The notes: generated by a model from the sequence alone, not told the origin. 64,000 bases of DNA from Desulfovibrio sp. (GCA_016208105.1 JACQYS010000013.1:1-64000), one strand, 5' to 3'. Shown: positions 19,734 through 28,643, numbered from the stretch's first letter. A program made the numbers and translations.

Positions 19734-19949
19734 TTACACATCAAGACAGAACTTGATCGTCAAACTATGGCCTCCGAGAAGCAGTTCAGAATAATGTCCG
19801 TCTTCACTAGATTCGAACGGATAGTCATGTTCTTCATTCATCTTAACCAGAATCTGAAGATTCGGAATCATGCACAACAAACGCAACATATTCTCGATAT
19901 TAGAGGCGTGCTGCAAAGTTTCCAACGATGTATAGCGGTTAGTACTCAT
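19734..19949 (-). CDS. Small hypothetical protein
   Basis: 71 residues, starting at an ATG six bases after AGGAGAA. Acidic, with a run of hydrophobic residues in the N-terminal half and no recognisable motif. It sits between the two recombinase genes on the same strand. Confidence 0.5.
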   Translation of the reverse strand: MSTNRYTSLETLQHASNIENMLRLLCMIPNLQILVKMNEEHDYPFESSEDGHYSELLLGGHSLTIKFCLDV

Positions 19950-20003
19950 GGCGATTCTCCTGATAATGAAAAGGGCCATTTCTGACCCTGCTAAAGTGTT
20001 TGA

Positions 20004-20561
20004 TCACAATGCGTTGAGGAGGATTTCTTCCACCTCTTCATCCTGCACCCCAAGATACCTTCGCGTTATCGAGGGGCTACTGTGATTGAGCCTCTTGGCC
20101 AACAACTCCCATGAAACGCCAAATGTTTTGCGTTGATGGTAACACCACGTCTTTCGCAATGTATGTGCTCCAAAGTTGCCTTGAAGATTGATCTCGTCGC
20201 ACCAGCGCTGTACCATCATCGTGACAGCATACGTGGTCAGCGGATAATTCTTCCCCTTGCGACTCTTGAACAGGAAATGCTCATCTTCGAGTTTCGAAGT
20301 TGCAAGGTGCTCAGTGAGAGCATACTTGATTTCCTTGTTCATTATGAAGATGTTCTCTTTGCCAGTTTTCTTTTCCTTGAGGCAGACGCGGTCGCCAATT
20401 TTGCAATACTTCACGTCTGATACTTTCAAGGCCAATATATCTTGGACCCTGAGCCCAGAGTTCACCCCCATGGTAAAGAGTAGCCGGTTACGCGGCTGAT
20501 CCGCCAAGAGCTTCTTGATGCTCTTGATGTTCTTGAGGTCGATAATGGGCTCAACTTTCAT
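20004..20561 (-). CDS. Second tyrosine recombinase, short form
   Basis: A 185-residue protein that is nearly only a catalytic domain: the first Arg in S-G-L-R-V-Q-D, H-T-L-R-K-T, then L-N-H-S-S-P-S-I-T-R-R-Y with the presumed nucleophile Tyr. The core-binding N-terminal domain is missing. Start at 20561 with AAAGGAGGTG; a longer start at 20603 lacks support. It resembles phage-integrase-like inversion or resolution enzymes more than the main integrase. It may resolve multimers or invert DNA of the element. Its target is not visible. Confidence 0.82.
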   Translation of the reverse strand: MKVEPIIDLKNIKSIKKLLADQPRNRLLFTMGVNSGLRVQDILALKVSDVKYCKIGDRVCLKEKKTGKENIFIMNKEIKYALTEHLATSKLEDEHFLFKSRKGKNYPLTTYAVTMMVQRWCDEINLQGNFGAHTLRKTWCYHQRKTFGVSWELLAKRLNHSSPSITRRYLGVQDEEVEEILLNAL

Positions 20562-20603
20562 GAGCACCTCCTTTGCAACGTTGTTTTTCGCTTCCAAACC
20601 CAA

Positions 20604-20875
20604 CTAAATCGTAGATTCAAAACAGGGGTTGGCTGGGACCGTCCAGCTAAGCCTGGAGTATCCCGTTGCAATACAACACCTTATGCCGTAACGCGCCTCC
20701 AATGTACGATTCTATCTATTATCGTTCTTTCCTCCGTTGTAGAGTTGTCACATTATACCAATGATATCTGTATTACTTTGTGCATTCTGCCAGAAAATCG
20801 GAGTGACCATTCTGAAGGCTGCGAATCAGAAGTTATGTTGCACGGAGGAGAGAAGGCAGGATTCAAACAGAAGAA
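20604..20875. other. Intergenic region with no gene
   Basis: About 270 bases with AT-rich stretches upstream of the short recombinase. Promoters for that gene probably lie here, but I could not fix one. Confidence 0.4.
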
Positions 20876-20902
20876 AATGCCACCTCTCTAGAGCATGGCA
20901 TT
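20876..20902 (-). terminator. Rho-independent terminator of the AbrB-like gene
   Basis: The stem AATGCCA/TGGCATT with a loop of about 13 bases is followed on the minus strand by a T-rich run (TTTTCTTC), just past the stop of the HTH-AbrB gene. Confidence 0.6.
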
Positions 20903-20917
20903 CGTAGATGGTTGATT

Positions 20918-21301
20918 TCAGATCACCGTCAGGATGATCCGATTGTCTTCGACAGTGACGGCGAACTCGTCGCCTTCATTGACGTCGAGGCTTCCCAGAT
21001 CAAGCTTGTTGACGTTGATCCGCACCTCGCCCTTCTTGTTGACGTAGGGACGTGCAGAACTCTTGAGATAGAGTCCTTTGACGTCGTAAAACTGCCTGTC
21101 CTGGCTGATGAGCTTGAGGACGAAGTGCTTCAGAGTCGGCTTGTGCGTAATGTTCATCTTTTCCATGATGGACTTCGCGTCGAGACCTTCCCTGATGCAC
21201 TCCCTGAGAAGCGAAGCATTGTACTTCGACTCAGGGCGCTTCTTTTCGCCCACGCCATCGAACTCTTCACCCTCAATGGGCTGAACCTTATTCGCTGACA
21301 T
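20918..21301 (-). CDS. HTH-AbrB type regulator
   Basis: A 127-residue protein. Residues ~25-75 look like a helix-turn-helix segment. The last ~45 residues read like an AbrB/SpoVT swapped-hairpin: K-K-G-E-V-R-I-N, L-x-V-N-E-G-D-E-F-A-V and I-I-L-T. AGGAGG lies just before the ATG. Its own terminator and a ~900-base upstream region suggest it is transcribed alone. It is the best candidate for the regulator of the island. The assignment rests on pattern, not on an alignment. Confidence 0.65.
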   Translation of the reverse strand: MSANKVQPIEGEEFDGVGEKKRPESKYNASLLRECIREGLDAKSIMEKMNITHKPTLKHFVLKLISQDRQFYDVKGLYLKSSARPYVNKKGEVRINVNKLDLGSLDVNEGDEFAVTVEDNRIILTVI

Positions 21302-22217
21302 ATTGCCTCCTTTGTTTTAGGCGGTGGTATAAGAATCTAATATCTATATGATATGACTCGAATAATGTCATAGGGAGGAAGAAGCTTTCCCGTTGCGACA
21401 GGCGGAAACGTTCGTTGGGCCGAGGATCGCTCCTACGGGGTTTTCGGGTCCGGGGCAGGGTCAACCCTGGGGAAGCCCCAGAAAGAGCAGGAGGCTGGAG
21501 ATTTGGAGGAGTGTCTGTGGAGCTGGTGGCGTGGACGGAGATTGAAGCAACTGCGCCGAGGCAATCTGGACAAGAAGCTCTTTGTCACTTTTGCTTGCTA
21601 CGACTTACTAGAACTATTTCACTGGATACTTTTCGTCCACATTTGCCTTGTGATAAGCCTTATATTCAACATAAGGCTGATATTTCCAGTCAACAATAAA
21701 CAAGATAGATACAAAGAGACGGAGAGGACAAACCCCTCCGTGCTGAAACGGGGTCAGATTGATCTTTTAATGACAACGATTAGGGCTTGCTTCAGTATTT
21801 CCCTCGCAAGCTTTGATTCAATGAGAACCATGACGACTCTCAAAACCATAGTGCCTCCTTTTCGTCAGTTGTCCTGTTCTCCATCGCATTCCTGTAAAGA
21901 ACAAAGCCCTTGACTCCGAAAAGCCAAGGGCCTTGCTCAGCCACCGTACGATACCCTCTAATATCTCTATGAACGCGACTCAAAATGACATCGTATTTGT
22001 CATTGACATCGTCGCAATTCAAAATAGATATACAGAATTTGCAGGCGCAGACGCGACATAATTGTTATTTTGTTAAGCGAGGCAAAACTTTCGACGATGT
22101 CGATGACTCAAATACTGGCGACCTGGGAGGACATCTTTCGCTTTATGTTATCAAAATGCCTCAAATCTCGCAGACCACGAATCTTTCAACCCAGCTGCAG
22201 GACACCCGCTAGCTGCG
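21302..22217. other. Gene-poor stretch
   Basis: About 900 bases. The part next to the AbrB-like gene (21,320-21,375) is AT-rich and contains ATGAC/GTCAT half-sites, a plausible promoter-operator. Several reading frames of 60-136 codons on both strands lack ribosome binding sites and recognisable motifs, so I do not call them genes. Confidence 0.4.
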
Positions 22218-22631
22218 TCACATATCCTCAACTGGCTCAGGACAGTAATAGCTCGAACACGTTGAAGCACATTGTTTGGCGTCGGCAATAACAAAACCCA
22301 TGACAGAGCAACGCATCCCATCAGACCCTGTTTCGAAATCTTCATCAGGCTGACAGAAATCACAGTCCGAGCAGGACCTGTCATTCGGAACCATATTTGG
22401 CGCAGACGACTGAACATTACTGGCCTGATCAACTTGGACACGATTCATTTGAAGCTCATCACCACTGGCAAGAGCCATACTGTTTGCATAATAATCTTTA
22501 TGAAACGAATTGACACTTTCTATGTCGTCATCGCAAGAGACACCTGACTCGGCATTGACCACTTCAATGTCGAATGGGCAGAACGTCTCTAGGTCAAGTC
22601 CTAAACCTTTTAGGAAGTTCAAGAAGACCAT
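22218..22631 (-). CDS. Cysteine-rich hypothetical protein
   Basis: 137 residues with an acidic N-terminal half and a Cys-rich C-terminus: C-S-D-C-D-F-C, then C-S-V-M, C-A-S-T-C and C-P. The pattern could bind zinc or an iron-sulfur cluster. GAAGGAGAAAG lies upstream of the ATG. It is downstream of the DUF927 gene on the same strand, across 263 AT-rich bases. No family recognised. Confidence 0.55.
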   Translation of the reverse strand: MVFLNFLKGLGLDLETFCPFDIEVVNAESGVSCDDDIESVNSFHKDYYANSMALASGDELQMNRVQVDQASNVQSSAPNMVPNDRSCSDCDFCQPDEDFETGSDGMRCSVMGFVIADAKQCASTCSSYYCPEPVEDM

Positions 22632-22739
22632 GTCGCTTTCTCCTTCGCATAGTTATTATTCAAAAGCTTCATCTCCATAGAACTGGAATCGCCAGCGGCT
22701 TCGACGTTCCAAATACCCAACAAAAATCTGCCACCACCG

Positions 22740-22894
22740 TCGCTATTTATATTATAATGATATCATAATAATAATTATATATAATAAATATATTTTAGTT
22801 ATTTGGAACGTACAATAAGAATAAGAATTACATGTACACATTGAACAGTCACAGGAGCAGGGTGGCTGGGATGCAAAAATTTGGAACGTACAAG
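22740..22894. repeat. AT-rich segment with direct repeat of TTTGGAACGTACAA
   Basis: The segment 22,745-22,800 is almost pure A/T. The 14-mer TTTGGAACGTACAA occurs at 22,802-22,815 and again at 22,880-22,893, with GTTATTT next to each copy, on opposite sides. The second copy abuts the DUF927 stop codon. It could be a protein-binding repeat, a crossover site or a replication-associated region. Confidence 0.45.
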
Positions 22895-24769
22895 TTATTT
22901 AGGACTGGTCCTTCCCCGTCCGTCCCAAAAGGATTTGGCACTGAAGCAGTACATTGGCACTATTACGTTCTTCGACTCGCCAGCAGTTTTAGGGATGACG
23001 ACCTTTCGCTGATACCCTTTGGACCAGTCATCGGTGATGAGCCAGCCTTTGTCCTTCCAGAGACGGACCACTTCTAAGGCTTTAAATCCATTCTTTCTAA
23101 GTATATCATCCAGAATCGTTTTCGTTAACCCTGCGAATGTCCATTCTCCATCGTCAGTCACGTCGCAATACGCTCCATGCATGTCACCAGACCAAGGGAT
23201 ATTTTGACGCGCCTCGGCTGGTAAATACACTCGATTCTGATTACTGCTAATCCATTCCTCTACGCACCCAAACGCCTGAGAAGCAATATCTGCAGATTTT
23301 GCTTCATTCATTGCCCTGGACCAGACTGAATCGAGTAGGTTTCGTACTGGCGTGCTCCGTTTCAGTTCAGGTAGAGCCGCATGGATGACTGCAATCGCAG
23401 TAGCGACAGCGGCAAAGTATTCACCAAGTCGCATTTCAACAGGCGTCAAACCCGGCGATTTCGTAAGAAGCTCATTCGCTTCGGCATACGCTTCCTTCCA
23501 GAGAGGCCATTGGTCCCGATGGTCCAGGATGAACTGAACCATGCGAGGTCCAGCATGGCCGAAGTGGTCAGTGACCCCTGTCTTGGTCCTGGTGACAACA
23601 GCTTTGCTCTCAGCGTCTGTCCTGAGGAAAGGGTTGCCCCAAAGGTCGATGATCCTGCCCCTGGCACCACCGTCTGTACTCAGGTCCAGGCTTGGCGTCT
23701 CTCCAGTTGAGAAGAGGATGGTCCTGAACGGTTGCACCCGTTCAGAGCCACGGAGGGTCGCTCGGCCCTTATCCATGCCGGATGCGATCATGTAGATGGT
23801 GTCAGTGACGAGGTCACTGCCGTACTTGTTCTTTTTGTTCTGCAATCTAGCTAGTTTGGTTTCGTCCAGGAACAACGGCAGTCCATTAAGTAGAGCCGCC
23901 ATCCTACCGATCCTGTTGTCAGTCCCGTTCCATGTGTTGATGAATGAACCCGCATGGAACGAAGGATTCCCCCATGCCGATGCCGCCAGCATCAGCGCGG
24001 TGGTTTTCCCTGAGGAGCTTGGAGCGCAGAGTTCGAGGGTGAAATTGTCCACCCCCAGGATCGGAAGCAATGGCGCGGCCAAGGACGTGTACAGCGCAAA
24101 GGCGACGTCAGCGTACTCCAGGGCTTCATTGACGATGGAGGCCCAGGCGGCGAAGCTTCCCTTCTGAGCAAAGCCATTGGCAAATTGCTCATCTCCCTGG
24201 TCAGCACCCTTGAAACGAACCACCGGGGCCTGGCCGGGAAGTTTACTGGCGGAAGTCCCACTCAAGTACGAGTGCCCCCAGAGGAACCCCGCCATGTCCT
24301 CGGTCCAACCCAGGCGGCCGTCCACAAACGTCTTCGGGATGTTGCCACTGTTAACCCGATCATATTCTTGAAGATACTCGATGATTCCATTTGCGTTAAT
24401 GCTCGTGACGGGGAAGTTGTAATTTGCCAATCCGACAATGCTGGTCTTGCTTGCGATGACTCCGCGTTCAATTTGATGCTGATGCCACCTCCCGTCGCGC
24501 ATCCAGGCCAATGTGACATAATGCAACCCCGTAGACCTGTTCTCCGAACATTCGCTAATCACGATTGGGCATGGTGAAAGCCGTATCCCGCCTGCATCAG
24601 TCGATTTCACAAGGCTCAGGTCCTTCGCAAACAGATACCGATGCGGCAATTCAGACGCATTTGATACTGGCGCATTGGGGATACGCTGTTGAATGTTAAT
24701 CGTCTTAAGATCTGTATCTTGAGCGACTGCGCTCTTACTGCTTGTATTGACGGTTTGATTAGTATTCAT
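22895..24769 (-). CDS. DUF927-domain ATPase/helicase
   Basis: A 624-residue protein of the DUF927 family, found in mobile elements and thought to act in element replication. The N-terminal third holds the DUF927 region (G-x-L-G-W-T-E-D near residue 140). A P-loop reading S-S-S-G-K-T-T is at about residue 255, followed by W-N-G-T-D and F-L-D-E motifs of an AAA-like core. Start at 24769 follows AAAGGAAA; a GTG at 24832 overlapping the stop of the upstream gene would add 21 residues but has no ribosome binding site. The upstream neighbour is the first radical SAM gene. Confidence 0.85.
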   Translation of the reverse strand: MNTNQTVNTSSKSAVAQDTDLKTINIQQRIPNAPVSNASELPHRYLFAKDLSLVKSTDAGGIRLSPCPIVISECSENRSTGLHYVTLAWMRDGRWHQHQIERGVIASKTSIVGLANYNFPVTSINANGIIEYLQEYDRVNSGNIPKTFVDGRLGWTEDMAGFLWGHSYLSGTSASKLPGQAPVVRFKGADQGDEQFANGFAQKGSFAAWASIVNEALEYADVAFALYTSLAAPLLPILGVDNFTLELCAPSSSGKTTALMLAASAWGNPSFHAGSFINTWNGTDNRIGRMAALLNGLPLFLDETKLARLQNKKNKYGSDLVTDTIYMIASGMDKGRATLRGSERVQPFRTILFSTGETPSLDLSTDGGARGRIIDLWGNPFLRTDAESKAVVTRTKTGVTDHFGHAGPRMVQFILDHRDQWPLWKEAYAEANELLTKSPGLTPVEMRLGEYFAAVATAIAVIHAALPELKRSTPVRNLLDSVWSRAMNEAKSADIASQAFGCVEEWISSNQNRVYLPAEARQNIPWSGDMHGAYCDVTDDGEWTFAGLTKTILDDILRKNGFKALEVVRLWKDKGWLITDDWSKGYQRKVVIPKTAGESKNVIVPMYCFSAKSFWDGRGRTSPK

Positions 24770-24788
24770 TTCGGATTTCCTTTGAAGA

Positions 24789-24818
24789 AGGGCCACCAAT
24801 TTTTCACTTGATGGCCCT
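24789..24818 (-). other. Intercistronic hairpin
   Basis: AGGGCCACCAA and TTGATGGCCCT form an 11-position stem with one mismatch between the first radical SAM gene and the DUF927 start. There is no long T-run, so it may tune mRNA stability or coupling rather than terminate. Confidence 0.5.
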
Positions 24819-24828
24819 CTTTTAACGC

Positions 24829-25770
24829 TCACCGCTTCAGCCAGATCACTGCTGCGTCATTGACACTGTATCCGTCACCATCAGAGTAAACCAAAATCTT
24901 GAGCTGATCCAAGCAACCCCTGGAGATGGCGGCATTGGTTGCGGTATTGATCAAGTCTTCAACGTACAATTGATGAAAGTGAGATGACCGGATCATATCG
25001 AATTCGTGAGCATGCAATCCATACCCTTTCTGTTGAAGCGCCTTGGCGCAGTTGACGATCCCAGGCCCTCGCGCATTCAAAGGTTCAGTCCAAATCGTTT
25101 CAGGTTTTGCAGCCAAAACAGAATCGAGCATGCATTCGTAGTCTGATTGCGACGTGCCAATACCAGGCAGAACTGGACATATCATTCCGTAGGTTCGAAT
25201 GCCCATGTCCCGAGCCAGATGCAGTGCTTGCAAGCGTTCGGTGATGCTGGAGGCATTCGGCTCGATGATCTTCGCGAGGTGCTCATTGTGAACCGGAGCA
25301 GTAATGCTCAAACCAACCATCACCCTATTGCGATATTTCGATATCAGGTCAAAATCATACGCGATAGAAGCGCTCTTCGTGAGAATCCGTACGGAGCAGG
25401 CGCTCTTGGACAAAATCGTCGACAAAAGATGACGCCCAAGATCGTGCGCTCGTGCCTCTGGAGCCCAGCAATCCGTAAGCGTGCTCATCATCACGACATC
25501 GTTACTATCAAGCTTCATGCTCTGGCGTTGAACACGCAAATGTGTCCACAAGTCGACAATAGCCGTTCCGCTTTCAAGGGCAGCAAAAGACGTGATCTTG
25601 TTCTCCTTGAAAAATCTATGCGTTCTTATCAGCGACGGTGTTGAACAATACTTGCACGCATGACCGCAAATCAGTCCGCAATTTACAGCATGTGTGGCCA
25701 ATTGCTTTTTTGCAAACTCATTCGAAAGAGTGATTCCGATGTTCCTTTGGCATGTTAAGACGTTACTCAT
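24829..25770 (-). CDS. Radical SAM protein, SPL/COG1533-like, copy 1
   Basis: A 313-residue radical SAM enzyme. Cys35, Cys39 and Cys42 (C-G-H-A-C-K-Y-C) form the CxxxCxxC motif for the 4Fe-4S cluster that cleaves S-adenosylmethionine. Downstream, R-I-L-T-K-S, L-S-I-T-A-P and a P-N-A-S-x-x-x-E-R-L-Q-A-L block match the spore-photoproduct-lyase/Rv2578c-like group. No SPASM-type extra cluster domain is present. The substrate is unknown. The start at 25770 is preceded by GGGGGTG; the ATG twelve bases upstream is part of that site. Its paralog at 27,702-28,643 has the same length, with the three Cys at identical positions. Confidence 0.85.
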   Translation of the reverse strand: MSNVLTCQRNIGITLSNEFAKKQLATHAVNCGLICGHACKYCSTPSLIRTHRFFKENKITSFAALESGTAIVDLWTHLRVQRQSMKLDSNDVVMMSTLTDCWAPEARAHDLGRHLLSTILSKSACSVRILTKSASIAYDFDLISKYRNRVMVGLSITAPVHNEHLAKIIEPNASSITERLQALHLARDMGIRTYGMICPVLPGIGTSQSDYECMLDSVLAAKPETIWTEPLNARGPGIVNCAKALQQKGYGLHAHEFDMIRSSHFHQLYVEDLINTATNAAISRGCLDQLKILVYSDGDGYSVNDAAVIWLKR

Positions 25771-26242
25771 TAGCACCCCCATTGATTATTGTTTCCTGAC
25801 ACTGGCCGACGCAATTGATCCTTGCGACCAGATTTCAGCACTCTAATGGGGTTATATCTTTATTGCTTTGCTCCGTTAGAACATCAGCGAGGGGTGAGGC
25901 CGATGAGGTGCTCGGTGCCTGAATGAGTCTGAGGGAGCGGACCAGGGGCAACCCTGACCTCGGAGACATTGGCGGAAACGAGTTACCACCTGCCCCCTGG
26001 AAATGAAGGGGCGGTGCGAAAAATGCCGGGGTTTGACTTTGTGCGTTCCCACACGGGGACAGGGCCGCGCAGGACATTCGGTGATCACTCCCACCTTGGC
26101 TCAAATTGAAACGCGGCGAATTCATACCAATTCCAGATGAATTGCGTGAGATTCATCCCTGACCGACACGATCCAGCCTCCCTAAATCATGTACGATTTA
26201 TGCCAGATGATTCCTAACGGCGATTCTGATACGCATGAGGGC
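25771..26242. other. Intergenic region, no supported gene
   Basis: About 470 bases upstream of radical SAM copy 1. A 96-codon minus-strand frame is Pro/Ser-rich and lacks a ribosome binding site, so I reject it. Promoters for the minus-strand block and for the small plus-strand gene should lie here. Confidence 0.4.
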
Positions 26243-26416
26243 ATGGAATGGTTCATCATCGGCGGCGGCGTATTGGTCGCCATCGCCGTCGGAGTTGTCA
26301 TTTTCGGCGGCAAATCCAGGGGAAACGGATCAGTCCCTGGCCGATTCGATTTCGACAGCTACAAGGATCGCGAGTTTCCTCAGCGAGGATTACTCGATAA
26401 GGCGAAATGGCGGTGA
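26243..26416 (+). CDS. Small single-pass membrane protein
   Basis: 57 residues from the ATG at 26243: W-F-I-I-G-G-G-V-L-V-A-I-A-V-G-V-V-I-F forms one membrane helix (~3-21), followed by a basic, polar tail. An upstream ATG at 26189 would add 18 polar residues. Ribosome binding is weak (GAGGG). It is the only plus-strand gene I accept in the island and is followed by a terminator-like hairpin. Confidence 0.45.
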   Translation: MEWFIIGGGVLVAIAVGVVIFGGKSRGNGSVPGRFDFDSYKDREFPQRGLLDKAKWR

Positions 26417-26477
26417 ATGATCAGGCCCTGTCAGATGTGAACCACAGCGAGCGGGACGGGAAGCCCTAGGTGACGAA

Positions 26478-26502
26478 GGGGGCAGGGTTGATTCCCGCCC
26501 CC
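26478..26502 (+). terminator. Terminator-like hairpin
   Basis: GGGGGCAGGG and CCCGCCCCC form a strong stem with loop TTGATT, followed by CTGGTTCTCTTT. It lies about 60 bases downstream of the small membrane-protein gene. Confidence 0.5.
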
Positions 26503-26614
26503 CTGGTTCTCTTTCAGGCAGGGTCTACGTCTTTCCTTGGGCTGGCGTCAGGCAAGATGCCCACTGAGCAGGGGCGGCGATTCGGTCATGTGGTGGAACT
26601 ATCCCTGGAACATG

Positions 26615-26842
26615 TCAGTGGTTCTTGAGAACACGCTCCAGGGTTTCCCGGAACTGCACCGACAGGTTCAGCCCGATTTCAGAACAGCCCCTGACCAGTG
26701 AAGCTCCTCCGAAAGCATCCGGGGCAACAGCCCCCATCACCAGAAATAGTTGCTCAATGGGCCGAAAGTGCTCAATGAGGGCATCCAACTGATCCAGGTG
26801 GTCCGGCTTCCCCGGCTCCCTTTCTTCTTCCAGTGTGCTCAC
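26615..26842 (-). CDS. Small hypothetical protein
   Basis: 75 residues starting at a GTG whose bases overlap the TGA of the upstream DUF6573 gene, with GGAGGACCT just ahead, a classic translational coupling. The protein is acidic at the N-terminus (T-L-E-E-E-R-E-P) and helical after that. No family recognised. Confidence 0.6.
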   Translation of the reverse strand: MSTLEEEREPGKPDHLDQLDALIEHFRPIEQLFLVMGAVAPDAFGGASLVRGCSEIGLNLSVQFRETLERVLKNH

Positions 26843-27222
26843 AGGTCCTCCGGAAGACACAAGGTCAGAACAGGCTCGCCACGATCGCCAGGGCCAACAT
26901 GGAGGACGCACCGGACCTTTTCGTGCTTCCCTGGCTTCATCAGAAACAGCACTTCGAAGTAGGCGCGATCCTGCTGGAGCCCCTTCCGGGCTGAAAGAGC
27001 CGCAAGGGTCATCAAGTCGTGCAGTCGTCCAGACAGAGACTGTCCCTCCCCTTCCAATCCAGGTGGAGGGGTGACGTAGCGATTGAACAGGTTGTCGCCA
27101 ATGGCAAAGGGTAGCTTGAACCCGTATCCTTTCGCCTCGGCGGTGACGTCGACCAAGACCCCATCCTCTATTGCCTGTGCGCGGGTGTAACTGAATATGG
27201 TGGGCCAGGATTCGTCAGGCAT
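26839..27222 (-). CDS. DUF6573 family protein
   Basis: 127 residues. The N-terminal motif I-F-S-Y-T-R-A-Q-A-I-E-D-G-V-L-V-D-V-T is the hallmark of DUF6573 proteins, small proteins of phages and conjugative elements whose function is unknown. The rest is mixed alpha/beta and ends in a charged strand region. Upstream bases GGAACTACC give only a weak ribosome site. It is coupled to the 75-residue gene downstream. Confidence 0.75.
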   Translation of the reverse strand: MPDESWPTIFSYTRAQAIEDGVLVDVTAEAKGYGFKLPFAIGDNLFNRYVTPPPGLEGEGQSLSGRLHDLMTLAALSARKGLQQDRAYFEVLFLMKPGKHEKVRCVLHVGPGDRGEPVLTLCLPEDL

Positions 27223-27253
27223 GGTAGTTCCTTCTAGTTTTCGCTTTCTGGTT

Positions 27254-27496
27254 CTACAGGTACGCCTTCAAACAAAAGCACTTGAGCGACATGACAATCC
27301 TATTGATCTTCTTGTCAGAGAAGTCCTCGGCAAGGATTATGCGCAAATTTGACAATGCGATGGTGCTGGCATCCGGCAAAGACGTTTTTATCGCCATGAT
27401 GACTCGGTTGATGGTTTTGATGGAGAAGTCCTCTGACAGAATTGTTCTGACGTCGGCGACTTGAACATTTTCAGCGTGCATAGAGTGCATATACAT
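27254..27496 (-). CDS. Small protein made of two tandem ~30-residue repeats
   Basis: An 80-residue protein with an obvious internal duplication: V-R-T-I-L-S-E-D-F-S-I-K-T-I-N-R-V-I-M (residues ~16-34) recurs as L-R-I-I-L-A-E-D-F-S-D-K-K-I-N-R-I-V-M (~51-69). The DNA of the two halves has diverged while the protein pattern is kept, so selection on the protein is likely. AAGGATGG precedes the ATG. Each repeat would form a helix-turn-helix-like hairpin. Function unknown. Confidence 0.65.
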   Translation of the reverse strand: MYMHSMHAENVQVADVRTILSEDFSIKTINRVIMAIKTSLPDASTIALSNLRIILAEDFSDKKINRIVMSLKCFCLKAYL

Positions 27497-27643
27497 CCAT
27501 CCTTTCTCATGTTGAAGATTATTGGGAGAGAAGTGGAGGATAGCCTGGGGTAGGCGGGTCGGTCACGGGCGGGGGAGAGATTGCGGGGATAGGGCGGGCC
27601 AGGGACCGGGTAAGGCTCTCACTTCCTCGTCCTGAAAAGCAAA

Positions 27644-27663
27644 GGGAGGGGTTTCCCCCTCCC
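27644..27663 (-). terminator. Terminator after radical SAM copy 2
   Basis: GGGAGGGG pairs with CCCCTCCC across a short loop. On the minus strand it is followed by TTTGCTTTT, about 40 bases past the stop codon. Confidence 0.7.
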
Positions 27664-27701
27664 GTCAATTACCCTTTTCGGTGGCTGCGAAGCGGGATGG
27701 C

Positions 27702-28643
27702 TCAGCGCTTGAGCCAGATCACCGCCTCATCGTTGCAACAGTATCCACTCCCGTCGCTGTAGACGAGAATTTTGAGTTTGTTGAGGCATCCAAGGTCTCG
27801 TGCGACGTTCGTAGCTGTATCGATCAAGTCGTCTACGTAGAGCTGATGCAACTCGCGGCTCCGAATTTCATCCACCCGGTAGGATTCTGCTCCCCAACCT
27901 CCAGCCGCCAACGCATCCCGGCACTGGATGAGTCCGTCTCCCCAAGGGTTCACGGGTTCCAACCAAATCGTCTCAGGTTCAAACTCCAAGGTGGTCTCCA
28001 TCATCTCATGGATGTCCTTGTAGCTCGAAGCGATGCCGGGCAGCAGAGGGCAAAGCATCCCATAGCTCCGCAGCCCAAGCTTCTTCGCCTGTCGATACAC
28101 GTCCAGCCGTTCAGATATCTTGGAGGCATTTGGCTCCAGGAGGGCCACCACCTCCTCCTTGGACGCGGGGGCGGTGACGCTCAATCCTAGCATTATCCGG
28201 TCCTTATGTTCCTCGAACAGATCAAGGTCCTTCGCGACCGCCGCATTCTTGGTCAAGATGCGAAGGCTCGCTTGGGAATGCTCAAGCACCGCCTGAGCGC
28301 AGGACCGGCCAAGGCCATGCACCTGGGCCTCCGGTGAATACGCGTCCGTAGTCGTCGCCAGCATCACGATATCACCTTGCTTGAGCCTGACGGCATCTTT
28401 GGCTGCACGCGCCGGAGTTGACGGGTCAACAACAGCAGCGCCGGATTGGAGCGCCTGGAACGATGTCATTCCCATGTCTTTGAACACTTTGTTGTAACGC
28501 AAGACAGCCGGTGTACTACAATATTTGCAACTATGCCCGCAAAGGAGCCCCACATTCATTCCGTGGGAAGCCAATTGCTTTTTCTGAAATTCATGGCTTT
28601 CCTTTATGGTAACTGTTCGCGTGACTTCGATTATATTGCTCAT
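27702..28643 (-). CDS. Radical SAM protein, SPL/COG1533-like, copy 2
   Basis: A 313-residue paralog of the gene at 24,829-25,770. Cys35, Cys39 and Cys42 (C-G-H-S-C-K-Y-C) are in the same places, and the two proteins share long blocks, among them E-P-N-A-S, the P-E-T-I-W segment and the identical C-terminus A-V-I-W-L-K-R. By eye they are about half identical. The start at 28643 follows GGTGGAG; 28715 would add 24 residues. It is the last gene of the block that begins with the D5 helicase, directly after the TGT-like gene. Two equal-length copies suggest split or paired roles, for example two substrates or a heterodimer. Confidence 0.85.
   Translation of the reverse strand: MSNIIEVTRTVTIKESHEFQKKQLASHGMNVGLLCGHSCKYCSTPAVLRYNKVFKDMGMTSFQALQSGAAVVDPSTPARAAKDAVRLKQGDIVMLATTTDAYSPEAQVHGLGRSCAQAVLEHSQASLRILTKNAAVAKDLDLFEEHKDRIMLGLSVTAPASKEEVVALLEPNASKISERLDVYRQAKKLGLRSYGMLCPLLPGIASSYKDIHEMMETTLEFEPETIWLEPVNPWGDGLIQCRDALAAGGWGAESYRVDEIRSRELHQLYVDDLIDTATNVARDLGCLNKLKILVYSDGSGYCCNDEAVIWLKR

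Noticed and set aside
21503-21913. 136-codon plus-strand ORF in the gene-poor stretch
   Set aside because: No ribosome site, an irregular amino-acid pattern and no recognisable domain; likely chance in AT-rich DNA.
21840-22022. 60-codon minus-strand ORF
   Set aside because: TTG start without a ribosome site and no motif.
25835-26125. 96-codon minus-strand ORF upstream of the first radical SAM gene
   Set aside because: Low-complexity Ser/Pro composition, no ribosome site, and it fills what should be a promoter region.
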